A stretch of DNA of 18,850 bases, taken from positions 1-18,850 of the forward strand of contig JALGWK010000003.1 in NCBI GenBank assembly GCA_025774205.1. The letters run 5' to 3'. Origin of the DNA: a bacterium. Lineage in GTDB: Bacteria; Blakebacterota; Blakebacteria; Blakebacterales; Blakebacteraceae. Position numbers and translations under genes: made by a program. The notes under the pieces were generated by a model, which made no database searches, was not told the origin of the DNA, and was given only the letters and a program-made list of their open reading frames with translations. Within the stretch, counting starts at the first letter, position 1; every line of letters begins with the position of its first letter. Positions 16,167-18,850 of this stretch are shown piece after piece.

Positions 16167-16541
16167 ATGCGGCACCGTAAGAAGGGGAGAAAGCTCTCCC
16201 GGTCAGCGTCCCATCGGAAGGCGACGCTCACGAGTCTGGCCCAGTCCCTCTTCATGGAGGACAGGATCGTCACGACCGTGGCCAAAGCGAAGGAACTGCG
16301 GCCGTACGCCGAGAAGCTGATCACCAAGGCCCGCAAGGGGGATCTCCACAGCCGTCGCGAGGTCATGAAGCACCTCAAGCGGAAAGATGTCGTCGACCGG
16401 CTCATGCACGATGTGGCTCCCTCGTTCGTGGAGCGGTCCGGGGGCTACACCCGGATCGTGAAGCTGGGATTCAGGAAGTCGGATGCTGCCGATATCGCTC
16501 TCATCGAGCTGGTGGGTCGCGGTATGCAGGACGAGGATTAG
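16167..16541 (+). CDS. rplQ: Ribosomal protein L17
   Basis: L17 (124 residues) is near the tunnel exit on the 50S. The N-terminus MRHRKKGRKLSRSASHRKAT, then SLFMEDRIVTTVAKAKELRP and GGYTRIVKLGFRKSDAADIA, match the family. It is the last gene of the ribosomal cluster. The next gene on the right runs the opposite way, so transcription probably ends in the following 38-nt gap. Confidence 0.97.
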   Translation: MRHRKKGRKLSRSASHRKATLTSLAQSLFMEDRIVTTVAKAKELRPYAEKLITKARKGDLHSRREVMKHLKRKDVVDRLMHDVAPSFVERSGGYTRIVKLGFRKSDAADIALIELVGRGMQDED

Positions 16542-16556
16542 CGTCTGTCGCATGGC

Positions 16557-16588
16557 CTGACACCCGGTCAGAAGGCCTCTCAGGAGGC
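16557..16588. terminator. Possible bidirectional terminator between rplQ and cutC
   Basis: Two short perfect hairpins lie between the converging genes: CTGAC-ACCCG-GTCAG (16557-16571) and GCCTC-TCAG-GAGGC (16575-16588), the second overlapping the cutC stop. The position is right for a shared terminator, but neither stem is followed by a T-run on either strand, so Rho-dependent ending or no terminator at all is equally possible. Confidence 0.35.
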
Positions 16589-17317
16589 TGCCTGAAGGAA
16601 CGCCCGGACCCTGTCGGCATCCGTCACAACCCGTTCGTACTCACCCGGAACCGAGTCTGCTCCCATCATCGGCCTGTCGTTCCTGTATTTCATGGCGCTC
16701 TCCCGCCGGGAGAAGGCCGCGAAATGCACCTCCCGGGCACCGGTACGATCGAGCACCGCCCGGATATTGTCCTCCCGCACACCCCCGCCCGGCATCACTG
16801 AAATCCGCCCGTCAGACCGTGAAACCAGGTCCGCGACCAGGTCGAGGGCATCAATGACCGACCGCTCACGGCCGGAGGTCAACACCCGGTCGACGCCCAG
16901 TTCGATGAGGGTGTCGAGGGCCTCGCGCGGGTCCCGCACCATGTCGAAGGCGCGGTGGCAGGTGACCTGCATCGGCCGGGCAGCTTCGATCAAACGAGAC
17001 ATGACTCCCACGTCGATCATACCCCTCGCGAGAAGGGCGCCGGTGGCGATGCCGAACGCGCCGGCTTCTCGCGCGGCAAGGATGTCATCGAGCATCACCC
17101 TGATCCCTTCCTCACTGTAGAGGAAGTCACCCCCGCGGGGCCGGATCAGGACCACGCAGTCGATCGGGGCGACCTCGACCACCTGCCTGATCATGCCCCG
17201 GCTCGGTGTCACGCCGCCTTCGACGAGGGCGGCGCAGAGTTCGATCCGGTTGGCACCGGCCCGGGCTGAAGCGAGGGCTCCGGAGACCGTGTCGACGCAG
17301 ACTTCGAATACAGGCAT
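16580..17317 (-). CDS. cutC: CutC family protein (copper homeostasis / TIM-barrel)
   Basis: The family is named for copper tolerance in E. coli, but its biochemical function is not firmly settled. The 245-residue protein shows the family blocks in order: EVCVDTVSGAL at the start, GANRIELCAALVEGGVTPSRG in part (NRIELCAALVEGGVTPS), LIRPRGGDFLYSEEG, VTCHRAFDMVRDPREAL, RVLTSGRE, MPGGGVREDNI, and MKYRN near the end. I chose ATG 17317 because it aligns with the E. coli start and GGGTGG lies about 8 nt upstream; a GTG at 17329 would add four residues (MATI). It points toward the ribosomal cluster and is convergent with rplQ. Upstream there are two small frames described in the findings. Confidence 0.88.
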   Translation of the reverse strand: MPVFEVCVDTVSGALASARAGANRIELCAALVEGGVTPSRGMIRQVVEVAPIDCVVLIRPRGGDFLYSEEGIRVMLDDILAAREAGAFGIATGALLARGMIDVGVMSRLIEAARPMQVTCHRAFDMVRDPREALDTLIELGVDRVLTSGRERSVIDALDLVADLVSRSDGRISVMPGGGVREDNIRAVLDRTGAREVHFAAFSRRESAMKYRNDRPMMGADSVPGEYERVVTDADRVRAFLQAAS

Positions 17318-17553
17318 GATCGTTGCCACCCTTCCAGGGTTTGGACAGGCTCGTTGTCACCGATGCGCACCGGCATCGCCTCCTCCTCACGCCTTGATCT
17401 CACCCGCAAGGTCCATCCGCGAAACGGTACGAATTGCTGACTCGGGGCACTGGTAATCTGTCACAGGTAACCATATCCTATCGGACACTCCGGGCGCCTG
17501 CACAGTTGTGATCAACCGACGAGAGTCACAGGGAAATGATGAGGAGTGGGCAG
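17318..17553. other. Divergent intergenic region (236 bases)
   Basis: This stretch separates cutC (leftward) from the flavoprotein gene (rightward) and should hold both promoters. I see the near-palindrome at 17452-17472 and a CATATCCTATC segment at 17473-17483 that could be a weak -10 element, but no convincing paired -35/-10 boxes on either strand. On the - strand it also holds a strong Shine-Dalgarno-like GAGGAGGAGG with an ATG at 17376 that is out of frame with cutC. Confidence 0.6.
17452..17472. promoter_or_regulatory. 21-bp near-palindrome, candidate operator
   Basis: GGTAATCTGT (17452-17461) and ACAGGTAACC (17463-17472) are inverted copies with 8 of 10 positions matching around a single C. 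It lies in the divergent region between cutC and the flavoprotein gene, about 82 nt before the flavoprotein start and 135 nt before cutC. Dyads of this size are typical for dimeric regulators, but I cannot name one. Confidence 0.4.
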
Positions 17554-18564
17554 ATGTTGTTCGAAAAACTCTCTGAACGGGGAACCGCGTTCCTCGGCAC
17601 CAGGTATCCGATCATCTCCGGCGCCATGACCTGGATCAGTGATGTAACCCTGATGCAGGCCGTGGCTGACAGCGGCGCCTTCCCGGTGCTGGCCGGCGGG
17701 AACATGGATCCCGATCTCTTCGAGCAGGAGATCGACCGCTGCATCGACCAGCTCAAGGCACCTTTCGCCGCGAACCTGATCACCATCGCGCCGAACTACC
17801 GGGCCCAGTACGAGATACTCCAGTCGAAAGACGTCGGCTTCGTCGTCTTCGCCGGGAGCTTTCCCCGCAAGGCCGATATCCAGGATATGAAACGGGCGGG
17901 CAAAAAGGTCCTCTCCTTCGCCTCGGGGGAGAGCATCGCCAAGCAGCAGATCAAGTTCGGAGCCGATGCCTTGATCCTCGAAGGGAGTGAGGCCGGCGGT
18001 CATGTCGGCCATGTCTCTCTCATGGTCCTCCTGCAGCAGGTACTATTCAATTTCGAAGAGGTGCCCATATTCGTCGGCGGAGGTCTCGCCACGGGTGAGA
18101 TGATGGCCCACCTGATGCTGATGGGCGCCGCCGGATGCCAGTTCGGCACCCTCTTCGTCATGACGGAGGAGTGCACGGCTCACGATGCTTTCAAGCAGGC
18201 CTTCGCCCGGGCTCGTGCCCGGCAGGCGGTAGCCACTCCGCAGTACGACTCCCGGCTGCCGATCGTGGCGGTGCGGGCGATAAAGAATCGGGGCACAGAC
18301 GAGTTCGGCAAACTGCAGCTGGAACTCCTCAACCGACTGGAGCAGGAGGAACTGTCACGCGAAAAGGCCCAGTACGAAGTAGAGAAATACTGGATCGGCG
18401 CCCTGCGGCGGGCGGTGGTGGACGGGGATGTCGACCACGGTTCCCTGATGGCCGGACAGAGTGTCGGCCTGGTCAGTGAGATCCGACCCATGAAGGAAGT
18501 GGTCGAGACTCTCGTTACGGATGCCGAGGTGGAGCTGTTGAGGACAGTCGGAAGGCTCAAATGA
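17554..18564 (+). CDS. FMN-dependent FabK / nitronate monooxygenase family protein
   Basis: The protein (336 residues) has the TIM-barrel flavoprotein fold shared by FabK enoyl-ACP reductase and nitronate monooxygenases. Visible marks are YPIISGAMTWISD near residues 18-30, AGGN near 47-50, EGSEAGGHVGH with His150 (the GGH of FMN/substrate binding), the GGG at 175-177, FGT at 197-199, and the C-terminal GSLMAGQSVGLVSEIRP typical of FabK. Motif for motif it reads more like FabK than like 2-nitropropane dioxygenases, but the substrate cannot be assigned. ATG 17554 has GAGGAG 8-13 nt upstream; ATGs at 17536 and 17539 give six or five more residues with poorer sites. The stop overlaps the Nudix start (ATGA). 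Confidence 0.87.
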   Translation: MLFEKLSERGTAFLGTRYPIISGAMTWISDVTLMQAVADSGAFPVLAGGNMDPDLFEQEIDRCIDQLKAPFAANLITIAPNYRAQYEILQSKDVGFVVFAGSFPRKADIQDMKRAGKKVLSFASGESIAKQQIKFGADALILEGSEAGGHVGHVSLMVLLQQVLFNFEEVPIFVGGGLATGEMMAHLMLMGAAGCQFGTLFVMTEECTAHDAFKQAFARARARQAVATPQYDSRLPIVAVRAIKNRGTDEFGKLQLELLNRLEQEELSREKAQYEVEKYWIGALRRAVVDGDVDHGSLMAGQSVGLVSEIRPMKEVVETLVTDAEVELLRTVGRLK

Positions 18565-18850
18565 CCCTGCAGCCATGGCCGATCGAGAACGAGGAACTCA
18601 TCGCCGATATGGGGATCTTCGCCGGGTGGCTGGTCCAGACCCGTTCCCCCCGCACCGGTGAAGCCCGTCTGGTTACCCGGATCGATTCCAGTGACTGGAT
18701 CAACATCGTCGCTCTCACCCCTGAGGAGGAGGTACTGCTCGTCCGGCAGTACCGGCACGGGACCCGCACCTTCACCCTGGAGATCCCCGGAGGGCTCATC
18801 GACGAGGGTGAGACGGCCGAAGATGCCGCGGTCAGGGAACTGCGCGAGGA
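18561..18850 (+). CDS. Nudix hydrolase, ADP-ribose pyrophosphatase-like (partial)
   Basis: Only 96 codons and 2 nt are present; the gene runs off the right end. It starts at ATG 18561, overlapping the previous stop. Residues 77-96 contain the Nudix box up to its end: G78, E84, R92, E93 and E96 with the expected spacing, followed by the first bases of the next acidic codon. The part before (NIVALTPEEEVLLVRQYRHG, then TFTLEIPGG) is typical of ADP-ribose or nucleoside-diphosphate-sugar pyrophosphatases, where E74-I-P-G-G precedes the box. Such enzymes cleave X-linked nucleoside diphosphates with a divalent metal. The missing C-terminus prevents substrate assignment. Coupling with the FabK-like gene suggests co-expression, not necessarily a shared pathway. 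Confidence 0.9.
   Translation, partial: MTLQPWPIENEELIADMGIFAGWLVQTRSPRTGEARLVTRIDSSDWINIVALTPEEEVLLVRQYRHGTRTFTLEIPGGLIDEGETAEDAAVRELRE

Noticed and set aside
16542-17553. Mobile element boundary at the end of the ribosomal cluster
   Set aside because: No inverted terminal repeats, transposase or target duplication; a change to ordinary housekeeping genes explains the boundary.

Overview
The window is one end-to-end ribosomal protein supercluster of a bacterium. It opens with the last 41 codons of tuf (EF-Tu) and runs without a break through the S10, spc and alpha operon gene sets in the classical order: rpsJ-rplC-rplD-rplW-rplB-rpsS-rplV-rpsC-rplP-rpmC-rpsQ, rplN-rplX-rplE-rpsN-rpsH-rplF-rplR-rpsE-rpmD-rplO-secY, then adk-map-infA-rpmJ-rpsM-rpsK-rpsD-rpoA-rplQ. 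All 32 of these genes are on the + strand, with short gaps or ATGA-type overlaps. After rplQ come a convergent cutC-family gene (- strand), a 236-base divergent intergenic region, and a two-gene + strand unit: a FabK/nitronate monooxygenase-type flavoprotein and a Nudix hydrolase cut by the window end. I see no tRNA, rRNA, CRISPR array or mobile element.

The DNA is GC-rich (my eye estimate is about 60%) with many GTG and TTG starts. Features that limit the host are adk and map after secY, rpsD between rpsK and rpoA, zinc-type (four-Cys) S14, S4, L24, L36 and adenylate kinase lid, and tuf directly upstream of rpsJ. This argues against a typical gammaproteobacterium and fits a deep or uncultured lineage such as a member of the FCB group. 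The phylum cannot be fixed by eye.

Most genes are ordinary in length and motif. The exceptions are the interesting part. Three ribosomal proteins carry long low-complexity extensions built from in-frame tandem DNA repeats. L3 has a 60-residue C-terminal tail that is about half acidic (48-bp repeat). S5 has a C-terminal tail of about 177 residues with four 11-residue Ala/Pro/Lys/Glu repeats (33-bp repeat) and a Glu-rich end. L30, encoded 2 nt after S5, has an N-terminal extension of about 130 residues with thirteen (A/T)AKK-type pentapeptides resembling a histone H1 tail (15-bp repeat). The set looks like a charged-tail modification of the ribosome. Whether the tails bind rRNA, DNA or each other is inference.

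The second notable point is rpsJ. The S10 frame stops at 60 codons and the conserved C-terminus resumes in another frame, with the equivalent of about 37 nt missing. Because S10 is essential, this is either an assembly or sequencing error or a real lesion needing a second copy. Smaller points are a perfect 8-bp stem-loop between rpsD and rpoA, a 21-bp near-palindrome in the cutC/flavoprotein divergent region, two well-spaced small reading frames ahead of cutC, and a local AT-rich island inside rplO.
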